From NCBI RefSeq assembly GCF_011516825.1, contig NZ_WOTA01000011.1:1-64000 (forward strand): a stretch of 64,000 bases of DNA. The letters run 5' to 3'. This document shows positions 47,250 through 56,585 of the stretch, piece by piece. This DNA comes from Acetobacter oeni (GTDB lineage Bacteria; Pseudomonadota; Alphaproteobacteria; Acetobacterales; Acetobacteraceae). The position numbers were made by a program, and so were the translations under genes. The notes below the pieces were generated by a model, which made no database searches, was not told where the DNA came from, and saw only the letters and a program-made list of their open reading frames with translations. Every line of letters begins with the position of its first letter. Position 1 is the first letter of the stretch.

Positions 47250-47861
47250 TCATCCTGCTGGCTGCACGTCAATGGAGACGAGGCCACGAGCCAGGACGTT
47301 TCGCAGATCAGCCTCTGTGAGAGCGATACATCCCTCCGTGGGACGCCTGTCAGGAGACTGGAGGTGCAGGAAGATTGCTGAACCACGTCCGGGTATGATC
47401 GGATCGTCATTGTAACCCAGAACGACAACGATGTCGTAAAGGTGATCATCACGCCAGAGCAACTCATGGCGGGCCGGGTGGGGCAGGGTGATCTGCCTGT
47501 TATAATCGGCGTGTTCAACATCATCGCACCACCCGTCCCGGGGTGAAATCGGTTCCAGGGAGAGGCAGTGTCCGCCCGGGCCCGCTGCGCCGATTTCTGG
47601 GCGTTTTATCCGATCCGCCCTGTAGAAGACTTTGCGAAGAAGAAGCGTTCCGGCGGGCGTGGCGTGATCTCCTTCCCGCTTATGCAAAGTGACGCCGCTC
47701 GTACCGATGACAGCGGTGAAAATCCGGTCGGCGCAATGCAGTTGTGCAGTGCAGCCGCTTTCAGGACTGAGGATGGCATGTATCATATCGATGGTCTTTC
47801 CGGTGGGTTTCGGGCGATCTATACCTGAGCCGCAGAGAGCTGAAATGGTGCTGTCGTGCAT
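47250..47861 (-). CDS. L,D-transpeptidase (YkuD-fold) family protein
   Basis: 203 residues. GRGSAIFLHLQ and RRPTEGCIALTEADL provide the conserved His and Cys (Cys178) of YkuD L,D-transpeptidases. DGWCDDVEHADYNRQI and ELLWRDDHLYDIVVVLGYNDDP match the COG3786-like group of small cytoplasmic-looking members. No signal peptide or LysM domain is visible. Such enzymes make 3-3 peptidoglycan crosslinks or attach lipoproteins to the wall; in acetic acid bacteria a related family makes 1-3 crosslinks. Which reaction applies here is not decided by sequence. Confidence 0.85.
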   Translation of the reverse strand: MHDSTISALCGSGIDRPKPTGKTIDMIHAILSPESGCTAQLHCADRIFTAVIGTSGVTLHKREGDHATPAGTLLLRKVFYRADRIKRPEIGAAGPGGHCLSLEPISPRDGWCDDVEHADYNRQITLPHPARHELLWRDDHLYDIVVVLGYNDDPIIPGRGSAIFLHLQSPDRRPTEGCIALTEADLRNVLARGLVSIDVQPAG

Positions 47862-47996
47862 TTTGTGTCATTCTGTCACAGAGTCGTGATGGCGTTGCCC
47901 TGTCTCTTTGAGAACCGGACGGAGGGGTGGGTGCGATGACCTGTTGTCGTGGCGGCAAGGGGCGTCTACTGAGCCCGAAAAGAAGATGAGGTAGTG

Positions 47997-48713
47997 ATGT
48001 CGGGCGCACGTCCAATTTTGATCGTCGACGATGACCAGACACTTCGGCATATGCTCGTCGAGCAGCTTCAGGTGGACGGCGAATTTAAGGCAGTCGAGGC
48101 CGGCTCGGTCGAAGAGGCCTGGGTGGCTCTGAAGATGCCGGATTCCCGGTTTGATGCCATTATACTTGACGTAACGCTGCCAGATGGTGACGGGCGCGAT
48201 TTCTGTGTCGAATTACGGCGCGCGGGAATCAGAATGCCTATCATTATGCTGACCGGCTCGGATAACGAGGAAGATATCGTTCGGGGCTTGGACGCCGGTG
48301 CGAATGATTATGTCGCCAAGCCGTTTCGGATCGCCGAGCTGCTTGCCCGTCTTCGGGCGCAGCTTCGTATCTTCGAGAACAGCGAGGACGCTGTGTTTAC
48401 CGTCGGACCTTATACGTTCCGTCCGTCGGCCAAACTGCTCGTCGAGACCGCCCGTAACCGCCGTATCCGTCTGACTGAGAAGGAAGCGGCGATCCTGAAA
48501 TTCCTCTATCGCGCCGGAACGCGGCCTGTGCCGCGTCAGGTATTGCTGAATGAGGTCTGGGGCTACAATGCAGCCGTGACGACTCACACGCTTGAGACGC
48601 ATATTTACCGGCTTCGTCAGAAAATTGAACCTGATCCGTCCAACGCAACATTGCTGATTACTGAAGGTGGTGGTTATCGCCTCGATCCTGAAGGCGGAGT
48701 TGTAAAAGTCTGA
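47997..48713 (+). CDS. OmpR/PhoB-family response regulator
   Basis: 238 residues. Receiver domain with acidic pocket (IVDDDQTLRH) and phosphoacceptor Asp58 in AIILDVTLPDGDG; Thr and Lys are conserved in MLTGSDNEEDI and YVAKPFRIAELLARL. The C-terminal winged helix (EAAILKFLYRAGTRPVPRQVLLNEVWGY, VTTHTLETHIYRLRQKIE) binds DNA. No partner kinase is adjacent, so it is an orphan in this window. GTG 47994 is an alternative start three bases upstream. Confidence 0.93.
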   Translation: MSGARPILIVDDDQTLRHMLVEQLQVDGEFKAVEAGSVEEAWVALKMPDSRFDAIILDVTLPDGDGRDFCVELRRAGIRMPIIMLTGSDNEEDIVRGLDAGANDYVAKPFRIAELLARLRAQLRIFENSEDAVFTVGPYTFRPSAKLLVETARNRRIRLTEKEAAILKFLYRAGTRPVPRQVLLNEVWGYNAAVTTHTLETHIYRLRQKIEPDPSNATLLITEGGGYRLDPEGGVVKV

Positions 48714-48716
48714 CAG

Positions 48717-48754
48717 AAAAGACCGTTTTCCTGACTGGAAAACGGTCTTTTTTA
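48717..48754 (+). terminator. Intrinsic terminator after the response regulator
   Basis: AAAAGACCGTTTTC, seven-base loop, GAAAACGGTCTTTTTT: fourteen-base stem with a T-run. Confidence 0.93.
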
Positions 48755-48817
48755 TTTCAGGGAACCGTAACCGGCGATTTGGGGCGGAGTATCGGCAAGG
48801 CGGCGTAAATTGCGATG

Positions 48818-49612
48818 TCAGGCAGACAGGTCTGCAATGACCGGCACGTGATCCGACGGAGAGGACCAGTTGCGTGCTTCCCGAACGACCGTCATTCCGT
48901 CCAGGGCAGGCTGAAGGTCGGGGGTAATCCAGATATGATCAAGTCGCCGCCCGCGATTGGAGACCTGCCAGTCCCGGTTGCGGTATGACCACCACGTATA
49001 AAGTTTTTCTGCCTCCGGAATAAAGTGACGCATCGCATCCACAAAGCCTGTTTCCAGCCATTCCGTCAGACGCGTTGTCTCAGGCTGTGTGTGGCTGACG
49101 ACATTGAGCAACTGCCTGTGACTCCAAACATCATTTTCCAGTGGGGCGACATTCAGATCGCCGACGACAACTGAGCGTGTCAGGTGATGAGTCCTGAACC
49201 ACGCTGTTACCTCGTCCAGAAAAGCGAGCTTATGAGCGTATTTCGGGTTCAGTTCGACATCAGGAATGTCGCCTCCGGCCGGCACGTAGAAATTATGGAT
49301 TTCTACCGGCCCGTTTTTTCCCTGGACGCGGGCAGCGACGTGCCGGCAATCACCTTTTTCACACCAGTCCGGTGTGTTATGTGAAGGTTCAAGCGGATGC
49401 CGTGAGAGAATGGCGACGCCATTGTACCCCTTCATGCCACGCCGCACCTGGTGAGAATAACCCAGCTCTGACAGAGCCTCTTCAGGAAAAAGAGGGTCGG
49501 GTACCTTAGTTTCCTGAAGACAGATCACATCCGGCGTAAGTTCCCGGACAAGATCTCCGAGAAGTGGCAGGCGGAGCCGGAGAGAATTAATGTTCCATGT
49601 AACAATGCGCAT
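48818..49612 (-). CDS. xthA: Exodeoxyribonuclease III
   Basis: 264 residues from the chosen start (MRIVTWNINSLRLRLPLL). It cleaves DNA at abasic sites. CLQETKV carries the metal-binding Glu, VVVGDLNVAPLENDVW the catalytic Asp-Asn and PSDHVPVIADL the Asp-His. A start nine codons further upstream is possible (49636); neither has a good ribosome-binding site. Confidence 0.94.
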   Translation of the reverse strand: MRIVTWNINSLRLRLPLLGDLVRELTPDVICLQETKVPDPLFPEEALSELGYSHQVRRGMKGYNGVAILSRHPLEPSHNTPDWCEKGDCRHVAARVQGKNGPVEIHNFYVPAGGDIPDVELNPKYAHKLAFLDEVTAWFRTHHLTRSVVVGDLNVAPLENDVWSHRQLLNVVSHTQPETTRLTEWLETGFVDAMRHFIPEAEKLYTWWSYRNRDWQVSNRGRRLDHIWITPDLQPALDGMTVVREARNWSSPSDHVPVIADLSA

Positions 49613-49761
49613 AAAATCAGTGGATCGCTCATTCACGAACGCACGACAAGCGGAATTTGCTGCTGCCTGATCATGGTGTGTGACGCCAGGCTACAGGATA
49701 CACACTGCCTGTCCGCATGAGCGGACTTGCAAACCATAGCTGCGGGACCGATTTCCTCATT

Positions 49762-50865
49762 ATGACCATTGATACGGCTTCCTCCGCTATTCCTGCCGAC
49801 GCTCTGGCGCTTCATCAGTCCCTGCTGACGCTGGACAGTCACATCGATATTCCCTGGCCGGACAGGGACGATGCATTTCTTGATACGCCTCAACGTCATG
49901 TCGATTTCCCGAAGATGAAACGCGGGCATCTGACTGCGGGCTGTTTTGTCGCCTATATTCCTCAGGGTGTGGTTGATTCTGAAGGACATCGTGCCGCGCA
50001 GACACAGACAATCGCTATGTTGCATGCGATTGAAAATCACATGCAGGGAACACGGAATGGGCTGACAGCCCGCGTTTGCCAGACATCCGCTGAGATTGAG
50101 ACGGCGTATCAGGATGGCGTTCTGGCGGTCATGCCTGGCGTGGAGAATGGTTATGGCATGGGCGAAGACGTTGGTCTGCTGAAGCAGTTTCGCGGGCTTG
50201 GTGCGCGTTACGTGACGCTGACGCATAACGGCCATAATGCGCTTGCGGATTCCGGGCAGCCCAGCCGGCGGCTGGGTGACACGGAAGTGCGTCACGGTGG
50301 TCTTTCGGTGCTGGGCCGGGAAGCTGTTGCGGAAATGAACCGGCTCGGCCTGCTGGTCGATGTATCGCATGCCTCTCGCGACACGATGTTGCAGGCTGTC
50401 GAAATCTCGTCCGTGCCAGTCGTTGCCACCCATGCCTGCGTACGGGCTTTATGTGACCACCCACGCAACCTTGACGATGTGCAGCTTGATGCGCTGAAGG
50501 CGAGCGGAGGCCTTATTCAGATTACGGCGGTCAGTGGTTTTCTGCGGCCCCGCGCTGAACTGGGTGGCCGTCGTGCCAGTGTGGCGGATTACATGGATCA
50601 TCTCGATTATGTGGTCAGGCGGATCGGACCTGAATATGTGGGAATTTCCTCCGATTTCGACGGGGGAGGACAACTCGACGGGTGGGAGAATGCGTCCGAT
50701 TCTCCGGCGTTAACGGCAGAGCTGCTTCGGAGAGGGTACGACCGGAGTGAGATTGCTGCTTTCTGGGGGGGGAATTTCCTCAGATTGTTGCGCAGGGCAG
50801 AGCATGAAAGCCATATCGCCACCTCCCGGCCGATTTCTTCGACCGGCGTGCCGGGAACAATGTGA
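49762..50865 (+). CDS. M19-family membrane-type dipeptidase
   Basis: 367 residues, or 382 if the ATG at 49717 is used. Renal-dipeptidase-like zinc ligands are visible: LDSHIDIPWPDRDD (His, Asp), VMPGVENGYGMGED (bridging Glu), LLVDVSHAS (His), VVATHACVRAL (His) and ISSDFDGGG (Asp). The likely activity is hydrolysis of dipeptides, including D-amino-acid ones. It is divergent from xthA. No signal peptide is seen, so it is probably cytoplasmic. Confidence 0.92.
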   Translation: MTIDTASSAIPADALALHQSLLTLDSHIDIPWPDRDDAFLDTPQRHVDFPKMKRGHLTAGCFVAYIPQGVVDSEGHRAAQTQTIAMLHAIENHMQGTRNGLTARVCQTSAEIETAYQDGVLAVMPGVENGYGMGEDVGLLKQFRGLGARYVTLTHNGHNALADSGQPSRRLGDTEVRHGGLSVLGREAVAEMNRLGLLVDVSHASRDTMLQAVEISSVPVVATHACVRALCDHPRNLDDVQLDALKASGGLIQITAVSGFLRPRAELGGRRASVADYMDHLDYVVRRIGPEYVGISSDFDGGGQLDGWENASDSPALTAELLRRGYDRSEIAAFWGGNFLRLLRRAEHESHIATSRPISSTGVPGTM

Positions 50866-50868
50866 TTT

Positions 50869-50890
50869 CCGGCTGGAGCCGGTTCTTCTT
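50869..50890 (+). terminator. Terminator-like hairpin after the dipeptidase gene
   Basis: CCGGC, TGGA, GCCGG followed by TTCTTCTT, a few bases after the stop codon. Confidence 0.55.
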
Positions 50891-51197
50891 CGCGCTGTGG
50901 GGATAGCTTCGCTGAAATGGCTGTGGTCCCCGGCAGGAGCTGTGTTTGATAGCGGAACAAATCAGGATCATGTAGTGTGAGGGCATTCGGTACTGTTCGG
51001 TCAATTTTGTCCACGTTCGGGATTGACTCGCAGTGATTTCAATCGCTTCTGACGATTCGTCTGTTCGCAGGAATGGTTTTTTTAAAAAAATCAAAATAAA
51101 TCAATAAGTTAAGTGTGGTGTCTAAAATTTATGCAATCCAAGGTTCAAGGCAGAAAACCGGGGGGTCCATCAATCTGTCATCTTACGTTCCACAGAG
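50891..51197. other. AT-rich intergenic region upstream of uvrC
   Basis: About 300 bases with no gene. Bases 51074-51110 are almost pure A and T, with a TTTTTTTAAAAAAA core. This is the most AT-rich short stretch noticed between 45 and 56 kb. It precedes a perfect DnaA box. Confidence 0.45.
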
Positions 51198-51217
51198 TTA
51201 TCCACACTTTTGGTGGA
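51198..51217. promoter_or_regulatory. Perfect DnaA box with an inverted imperfect copy, upstream of uvrC
   Basis: TTATCCACA at 51198-51206 is the exact DnaA consensus. GGTGGATGA at 51209-51217 is an inverted copy with two mismatches. ATCCAC and GTGGAT can also pair as a six-base stem in RNA. The pair ends nine bases before the uvrC start codon. Confidence 0.5.
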
Positions 51218-51226
51218 TGAATTTTT

Positions 51227-53188
51227 ATGAGTGACAAAACTCCTGACGAGACAGCGGATCTGCCGGCACCGGCTCCGGAGCATGATCTTATTTCTGATGG
51301 GTCAGAGGTCTCTGACGTGGCGTCCGCTGTAACGGGCGTTGCGGCAATTCAGCAGGCCCTGAAGACCATGCCCTTTTCTCCGGGCGTCTATCGGATGATC
51401 GGAGCGAAAGGTGAGGTCCTCTACGTCGGAAAAGCGCGCGCGCTGAAAAAGCGAGTGACATCGTACACGCAGCTGCCACGGTTGCCTGAGCGGTTGCGTC
51501 GTATGGTCTCTGAGACAGTCTCGATGGAGGTTGTCACAACGCATACCGAGGCTGAGGCCTTGCTGCTTGAGGCAAATTACATCAAGCGCATGAAGCCGCG
51601 CTTCAACATTCTGTTGCGTGATGACAAAAGCTATCCGTGGCTCGTGCTGACCGAGCAGCACCCGTTCCCTCAGATTGCAAAACATCGTGGGAAAATGGAG
51701 AAAGGCGCTGGTTATTTCGGCCCTTTCGCTTCCGCGTGGGCTGTTAATCAGACTGTGAATATCCTTCAGCGAGTCTTTCTGTTGCGGACGTGCTCCGATT
51801 CAGTCTTTGCGTCACGGACGCGTCCCTGCCTGCTTCATCAGATCAAACGCTGCTCGGCACCCTGTGTCGATCGGATCAGTCGGGAGGATTACGGGCATCT
51901 GGTAAAGCAGGCCCGGGACTTCCTCGAGGGCCGCGACCAGGCTCTCAAGGGAGAGTTCGCGGCGGAGATGGAGCGTGCGGCGGAGGGGCTGGATTTCGAA
52001 AGAGCGGCCGTTCTGCGGGACCGTATCCGTGCGCTTGCGCAGATGCAGGATTCGAATGTCGTCAACCCGGCCTCCATCAGGGATGGTGACGTGATCGCTG
52101 TCTGGCAGCATGCGGGCCAGGCCTGCATTCAGGTGTTTTTTATTCGGGGTGGCAGGAATAATGGCAACCGCGCATTCTATCCGGCGCATACGCGTGACGA
52201 AGGGCGTGCTGATATCCTGACGGCCTTTATGACCCAGTTTTACGATGACAAACCTCCTCCGCCGCTTGTTCTGGTGAACCATGGATTGCCTGAAGCCAGC
52301 CTTCTCTCCGAAGCTTTATCGATCCGGCGCGGACACAAGGTGGAAATTCTGCATCCGCAACGTGGTGAACGACGCGAAGTGGTGGAGCATGCCGAAACCA
52401 ATGCGCGCGAAGCTCTCGAGCGCAAACTGGCGGAGAGCGCGGGGCAGGCGAAGCTCCTGGAGGGGGTTGCGCGCGTATTTGGGCTTGATGTGCCCCCTGC
52501 GCGGATCGAGGTGTACGACAACAGTCACATCATGGGCAGCCACCCTTATGGCGTCATGATCGTTGGCGGCCCCGAAGGTTTCGATCGTCGGTCCTATCGT
52601 AAATATGGGATTAAGGGCGCGATCACTCCTGGCGACGATTTTGCTATGATGCGTGAAGTGCTTGAGCGTCGGTTCGGGCGAACGCTTCGCGAAGCAGATG
52701 CGCAGGGTATTGAGGGGCGACCTCCGGACTGGCCGGATCTTCTCCTGATCGATGGCGGCGCGGGGCAGTATTCGGCGGTAAAAGAGGTTCTGGACGGCCT
52801 TGGTGTCACCGACGTGAAACTGGTTGGTATCGCCAAAGGGCCGGACAGGGATGCGGGCCGGGAATGGTTCTATACCGGGGAAGCGCCGCCCTTTCAGCTC
52901 GAACCGCGCGATCCGGTCCTTTATTACCTTCAGAGACTGCGCGACGAGGCACATCGCTTCGCGATCACCACTCATCGCGCCGGTCGTTCAAAGACCCTGG
53001 TGAAATCTGAACTTGATGAAATTTCGGGTATCGGTCCTGCCCGTAAACGCGCACTCCTCAATCGCTTCGGGTCCGCGCGGGGCGTGGGGCAGGCGGGACT
53101 GAATGAACTTGAGGCGGCTCCAGGCATTAATCGTGAGACGGCCCGGAGGATCTACGGACATTTTCATCCGGACTGGCTGTCCGGTTAA
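51227..53188 (+). CDS. uvrC: UvrABC excinuclease subunit C
   Basis: 653 residues. The N-terminal GIY-YIG nuclease ([30 protein letters not shown]) makes the 3' incision. A UVR domain ([16 protein letters not shown]) binds UvrB. The RNase-H-like domain with [16 protein letters not shown] and [11 protein letters not shown] makes the 5' cut, and helix-hairpin-helix motifs end the protein ([17 protein letters not shown]). The N-terminus has an extra ~45 residues rich in Asp, Pro and Ala before the nuclease. Confidence 0.97.
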   Translation: MSDKTPDETADLPAPAPEHDLISDGSEVSDVASAVTGVAAIQQALKTMPFSPGVYRMIGAKGEVLYVGKARALKKRVTSYTQLPRLPERLRRMVSETVSMEVVTTHTEAEALLLEANYIKRMKPRFNILLRDDKSYPWLVLTEQHPFPQIAKHRGKMEKGAGYFGPFASAWAVNQTVNILQRVFLLRTCSDSVFASRTRPCLLHQIKRCSAPCVDRISREDYGHLVKQARDFLEGRDQALKGEFAAEMERAAEGLDFERAAVLRDRIRALAQMQDSNVVNPASIRDGDVIAVWQHAGQACIQVFFIRGGRNNGNRAFYPAHTRDEGRADILTAFMTQFYDDKPPPPLVLVNHGLPEASLLSEALSIRRGHKVEILHPQRGERREVVEHAETNAREALERKLAESAGQAKLLEGVARVFGLDVPPARIEVYDNSHIMGSHPYGVMIVGGPEGFDRRSYRKYGIKGAITPGDDFAMMREVLERRFGRTLREADAQGIEGRPPDWPDLLLIDGGAGQYSAVKEVLDGLGVTDVKLVGIAKGPDRDAGREWFYTGEAPPFQLEPRDPVLYYLQRLRDEAHRFAITTHRAGRSKTLVKSELDEISGIGPARKRALLNRFGSARGVGQAGLNELEAAPGINRETARRIYGHFHPDWLSG

Positions 53189-53309
53189 AATAATTTCGTA
53201 GTCGGAATTCAGTAATCTTAAAGCCGGTCACGAAAATGCCACTGCAATCGTCTCACTAACATGCCTCTGCCCGTTTCAGTCTCTGGTAAACTGGAGTAAC
53301 ATAAATTCG

Positions 53310-53912
53310 ATGATAACCGATCTGCCGAACCTGCTGACCCTGTCGCGGATCGTCGCTATCCCGGTTCTGGTCGCGCTTGTTGCGATCAACCGGCCTGGCG
53401 CCGCTGCGCTGGCATGCCTTCTGTTCATTATCGCAGCGGTAACCGATTATTTTGACGGTCATCTGGCCCGGTCGCGCAAGCAGCAATCTGATCTCGGGCG
53501 GATGCTGGATCCTATTGCGGATAAGCTCCTTGTCGGTGCTTCCCTGATGGTCATGGCGGGGCTGGGTAAACTTACTTTCGGAGCGCTGTGGCCGGCAGTT
53601 GTTATTCTTTGCAGAGAGATTCTGGTCAGTGGATTACGTGAGTATCTGGCCGGAACGCGCATCAGCCTGCCTGTAACACGGCTGGCCAAATGGAAAACCG
53701 GTTTCCAGATGACGGCAATCGGATTTTTACTGGCAGGTGACAGCACGGGCGTACTTCTTGGAATGCCCTGGCTTCCGGTCAGTCTGCTGGGAGCGGTAAT
53801 GCTATGGATAGCCGCTGTTCTGACTCTGATTACAGGATGGGATTATCTGATTGCCGGTCTGCGTCATGTTGAACAGGCCGCGCCAAAAACAACAATCGAT
53901 TCGATTTCCTGA
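53310..53912 (+). CDS. pgsA: CDP-diacylglycerol-glycerol-3-phosphate 3-phosphatidyltransferase
   Basis: 200 residues. The CDP-alcohol phosphatidyltransferase motif D-G-(X)2-A-R-(X)8-G-(X)3-D-(X)3-D is in DYFDGHLARSRKQQSDLGRMLDPIADK. Four to five membrane helices. It makes phosphatidylglycerol phosphate in the inner membrane. The uvrC-pgsA order with moaD/moaE downstream is a common alphaproteobacterial arrangement. Confidence 0.95.
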   Translation: MITDLPNLLTLSRIVAIPVLVALVAINRPGAAALACLLFIIAAVTDYFDGHLARSRKQQSDLGRMLDPIADKLLVGASLMVMAGLGKLTFGALWPAVVILCREILVSGLREYLAGTRISLPVTRLAKWKTGFQMTAIGFLLAGDSTGVLLGMPWLPVSLLGAVMLWIAAVLTLITGWDYLIAGLRHVEQAAPKTTIDSIS

Positions 53913-53967
53913 AGATTTTGACTCTGTTATGAGAGAAATCTTATGTGTGGCTTCATTGTCCCGGTGT

Positions 53968-53987
53968 GTTGTTAAATATGTAACAAC
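53968..53987. repeat. Small palindrome between pgsA and the lipoprotein gene
   Basis: GTTGTTA, AATATG, TAACAAC: seven-base arms with a six-base loop. It may be an operator or an RNA hairpin; no T-run follows. It lies about 108 bases upstream of the lipoprotein start. Confidence 0.5.
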
Positions 53988-54095
53988 ATCATATTGCTGG
54001 TAAGTGCTGATTTACCTTGAGGTGCCACACTTGTATCAAGGGCCCGCAGAAAGCGCGGTTGCTGCGCGGTGGCTGATTGAGACGAGGAAAGACTT

Positions 54096-54635
54096 ATGCG
54101 GAAAGCCGCTCTTGTGGCGTCGTTGCTGGTAGTGAGCGGATGTTCCGGCTTTGACAATTGGTTGACTGATACGGCGACGTTGCCGGGCGAAAATCCTAAC
54201 GCGCCTCACGGGGACTCAGAAACAATACGCCGGGTTCGTGGTTATGCCTCTGCTGAAACTCCGTTATTGCCTGAATCCGGCAATATATGGCCTGGTGCGC
54301 CAAAGCCGTTGCCCTCTTTGTCAGACGTAGCTGCCGAGAGAGACTCGTCGATGGGAGCCGGCCCTAAAGGTGAATTGCCTGATGGTGGTAATCTGTCGAT
54401 CGGCGATGATACGAATAACGGCTTTTCAGGATCAGGGCTGCCGAGTCAGGAGCCTGATGTGGCAGAGAAGTTTGGTGCAGGTAAATCTTCTAACTCGACT
54501 ATTGAAATTCCAAACGGGGATGGAACGACAACAATTATCCATCCCGATGGTTCAATCAGCACAGTTAAATCTTCTGCAACGCATCATACGGATGCCACCA
54601 GTGCCACGGATAAATCTGCAGCAACAACACATTAA
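54096..54635 (+). CDS. Small lipoprotein, function unknown
   Basis: 179 residues. The signal peptide ends at a lipobox VVSGC, so the mature protein would start at Cys16 and be lipid-anchored. The rest is low-complexity and polar (Ser, Gly, Asp, Thr, Pro), with a short repeat-like end STIEIPNGDGTTTIIHPDGSIS that resembles beta-strand turns. Start follows GAGGAAAGACTT. No family is recognised. Confidence 0.8.
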   Translation: MRKAALVASLLVVSGCSGFDNWLTDTATLPGENPNAPHGDSETIRRVRGYASAETPLLPESGNIWPGAPKPLPSLSDVAAERDSSMGAGPKGELPDGGNLSIGDDTNNGFSGSGLPSQEPDVAEKFGAGKSSNSTIEIPNGDGTTTIIHPDGSISTVKSSATHHTDATSATDKSAATTH

Positions 54636-54691
54636 GTGCAGGCAGGCGCAGCGAAAATTTTTGTGGTGGACCGGATATCTCGGAGGATGGC

Positions 54692-54952
54692 ATGAGCGGA
54701 GCAGTTACGGTTCTGTATTTTGCGGCGCTGCGTGAGCAGATAGGCCGTGCAGGCGAGGTCATGCCACTCGATAATATCCGAACAGTCAGCGGCTTACTCG
54801 CGGGTAAACGTAAAAACGATCCTGTGTTTGATAAAGCATTCCCCGAGGCAGGTATTATTCGTGTTGCCGTGAACCGGGTGCTTGCCGACTTTGACGCGCC
54901 GGTTAAGGCCGGTGACGAAGTTGCATTCTTTCCCCCCATGACCGGTGGGTGA
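54692..54952 (+). CDS. moaD: Molybdopterin synthase sulfur carrier subunit
   Basis: 86 residues with the ubiquitin-like fold of MoaD and the essential C-terminal Gly-Gly (EVAFFPPMTGG). Adenylated and thiocarboxylated by MoeB-type enzymes, it gives sulfur to MoaE. ATG 54692 follows GGAGGATGGC. It overlaps the upstream end of the moaE open frame by eight bases. Confidence 0.95.
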   Translation: MSGAVTVLYFAALREQIGRAGEVMPLDNIRTVSGLLAGKRKNDPVFDKAFPEAGIIRVAVNRVLADFDAPVKAGDEVAFFPPMTGG

Positions 54953-54998
54953 GATTAATCCAGGTTGCCATTCGTCCGGGAATTTTCAGGAGCAGGCA

Positions 54999-55472
54999 AT
55001 GGCCGCACCATATAGGAAAATGGCAGTGGCTCCCCGCGTAGTCGTGCAGAATGACAGTTTCGATGTGGGAGAAGAGATATCCCGTTTGCTCCAGACCTCA
55101 GAGCAAACGGGAGGTATTGGCTCTTTCGTGGGAGTGGTGCGCGGCGGCGATGGCCTTGTGGCACTTTCTCTCGAACATTATCCCGGAATGTGTGAGCAGG
55201 TCATCACGGGGCTCGCCTGCGAGGCAATCGGGCGGTTTAAGTTAAGCGGATGCACGGTCATTCATCGTGTCGGTCGTCTTCTGGTTGCTGAGCCGATAGT
55301 GCTGATTCTGGCCGCCGCACCTCATCGGGCGGATGCGCTTGAGGCTACACGATTCCTGATTGACCGGCTCAAAACAGGCGCGCCCTTCTGGAAATCGGAA
55401 GAGTTTGCCGACGGTCGGCGGTGCTGGATTGAAAGTCGAGCGGAGGATGAAGATGCGGCATCTGGCTGGTAA
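54999..55472 (+). CDS. moaE: Molybdopterin synthase catalytic subunit
   Basis: 157 residues from ATG 54999, which follows TTCAGGAGCAGGC. GSFVGVVRGGD, LSLEHYPGMCEQVI and VIHRVGRLLVAEPIVLILAAAPHRADA are MoaE signatures, and PFWKSEEF contains the active-site Lys. The upstream frame to 54945 overlaps moaD and has a less likely start. Confidence 0.95.
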   Translation: MAAPYRKMAVAPRVVVQNDSFDVGEEISRLLQTSEQTGGIGSFVGVVRGGDGLVALSLEHYPGMCEQVITGLACEAIGRFKLSGCTVIHRVGRLLVAEPIVLILAAAPHRADALEATRFLIDRLKTGAPFWKSEEFADGRRCWIESRAEDEDAASGW

Positions 55473-55499
55473 CGTCATTGCTAAATGACGTTTAATCTT
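55471..55499. terminator. Hairpin after moaE, probable terminator
   Basis: AACGTCATT, GCTA, AATGACGTT then TTAATCTT. A nine-base stem immediately at the moaE stop codon, at a convergent junction. Confidence 0.6.
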
Positions 55500-55596
55500 C
55501 GGAAACATCACAACCCACTCTGCCCGTCCTCCCAAGTAATGAGAGCGGGAGATTGCAAGGCAGACAGAATTATAAATTTATTGACTGACGTGATGA

Positions 55597-56577
55597 TTAT
55601 CCATGCCAAGCGGGGTCCGCTGATCCGGGCCGCGGGCCTGAAACTGGCTTTAATGCACCATCGTACCCCTGAAGAAGGGTTGGTGCCCACCCTGAAATCC
55701 ACTCATTTACAGCACTGACAAAATGAGACGTGAATGGCGATCGACCGGTACCCTGCTTTGACCAGTCATCAAGCGACGTGCTGAGTTTTGCCGTACCCGG
55801 ATCAGCCGGGCTCAGAGCAATTTCAACGGTCTGGAAATTAATTCCATTGTCAGGCGCCTGAACAATATGTGACCAGAGCGCAGAAACAAGGACTGGCGGC
55901 ATCGGGAAACCCAGCACATGAAGCCGTTTAAACGCCCAGTTAATGGTAGCGGACCCACTGACGTTATCAGAAACTGTGATGGTAGAGTACGTTGCGACGC
56001 ATTGGGTGGAATGAGACGCCGACGGCAAAACTCTTCTCATATAATCCCGGTCATCGTGACAGGGAGCTTCAATCTCACCAACGCCATCAGGCGGCACGGA
56101 AGCGGTGGTCGCCCGTGCAATAATGACGCCGGTCACAACGCCTCTGTCTGTGCGAACAAGGACATTGCTCGTCAGTTCACCATGGGGACCGTCCTGAGTC
56201 GTTACAACAGGATGCCAGACGCCGGCAGGCAGCGGTAACTGGCGTCCTGCAAATGGGAGAATATCCTGCAGTTCGGAATCGATTGGGGGTGCTGCGGCCA
56301 TGCCGGTCCCTGCGGGCGCATTCGTGTCCCCTGGTCCCGCTGGCGGAGTTGCCTCTCCGGTCTCGCCTGATGCCGTTTCGCCGGGCGTGCCGGCTGCCGG
56401 AGGTACATCTCTTCCCAGCATGTGATCGACTTTATGAGTCAGCCGGGCAAATGGCGGGAAAGCATGCAGCAGCCACTGTGCCGGGTAAAGCACGGTGACT
56501 GCCGAAAAAAAGATTAATCCAAAGAGGGCGAAACGCCAGAGAGGCGCGCGGTGCCAGAGACGCGAAGCTGCAGACAT
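55597..56577 (-). CDS. Single-pass membrane protein of the AAA+ cassette, unknown
   Basis: 326 residues. One membrane helix near residues 14-36 (WRFALFGLIFFSAVTVLYPAQW), then a Pro/Gly/Ala-rich linker (~55-95) and a ~220-residue extracytoplasmic-looking domain. Four Cys are spread through it. Motifs such as LPLPAGVWHPVVTTQDGP and ATINWAFKRLHVLGFPMPP are not of a family I recognise. It starts eight bases after the stop of the AAA+ gene, so the two are surely co-translated. Confidence 0.7.
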   Translation of the reverse strand: MSAASRLWHRAPLWRFALFGLIFFSAVTVLYPAQWLLHAFPPFARLTHKVDHMLGRDVPPAAGTPGETASGETGEATPPAGPGDTNAPAGTGMAAAPPIDSELQDILPFAGRQLPLPAGVWHPVVTTQDGPHGELTSNVLVRTDRGVVTGVIIARATTASVPPDGVGEIEAPCHDDRDYMRRVLPSASHSTQCVATYSTITVSDNVSGSATINWAFKRLHVLGFPMPPVLVSALWSHIVQAPDNGINFQTVEIALSPADPGTAKLSTSLDDWSKQGTGRSPFTSHFVSAVNEWISGWAPTLLQGYDGALKPVSGPRPGSADPAWHG

Positions 56578-56585
56578 CTATGGAA

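Noticed and set aside
50866..51226. Idea that this is a chromosomal replication origin
   Set aside because: Only one perfect DnaA box was found, and no dnaA, hemE, parA or similar origin marker is nearby.
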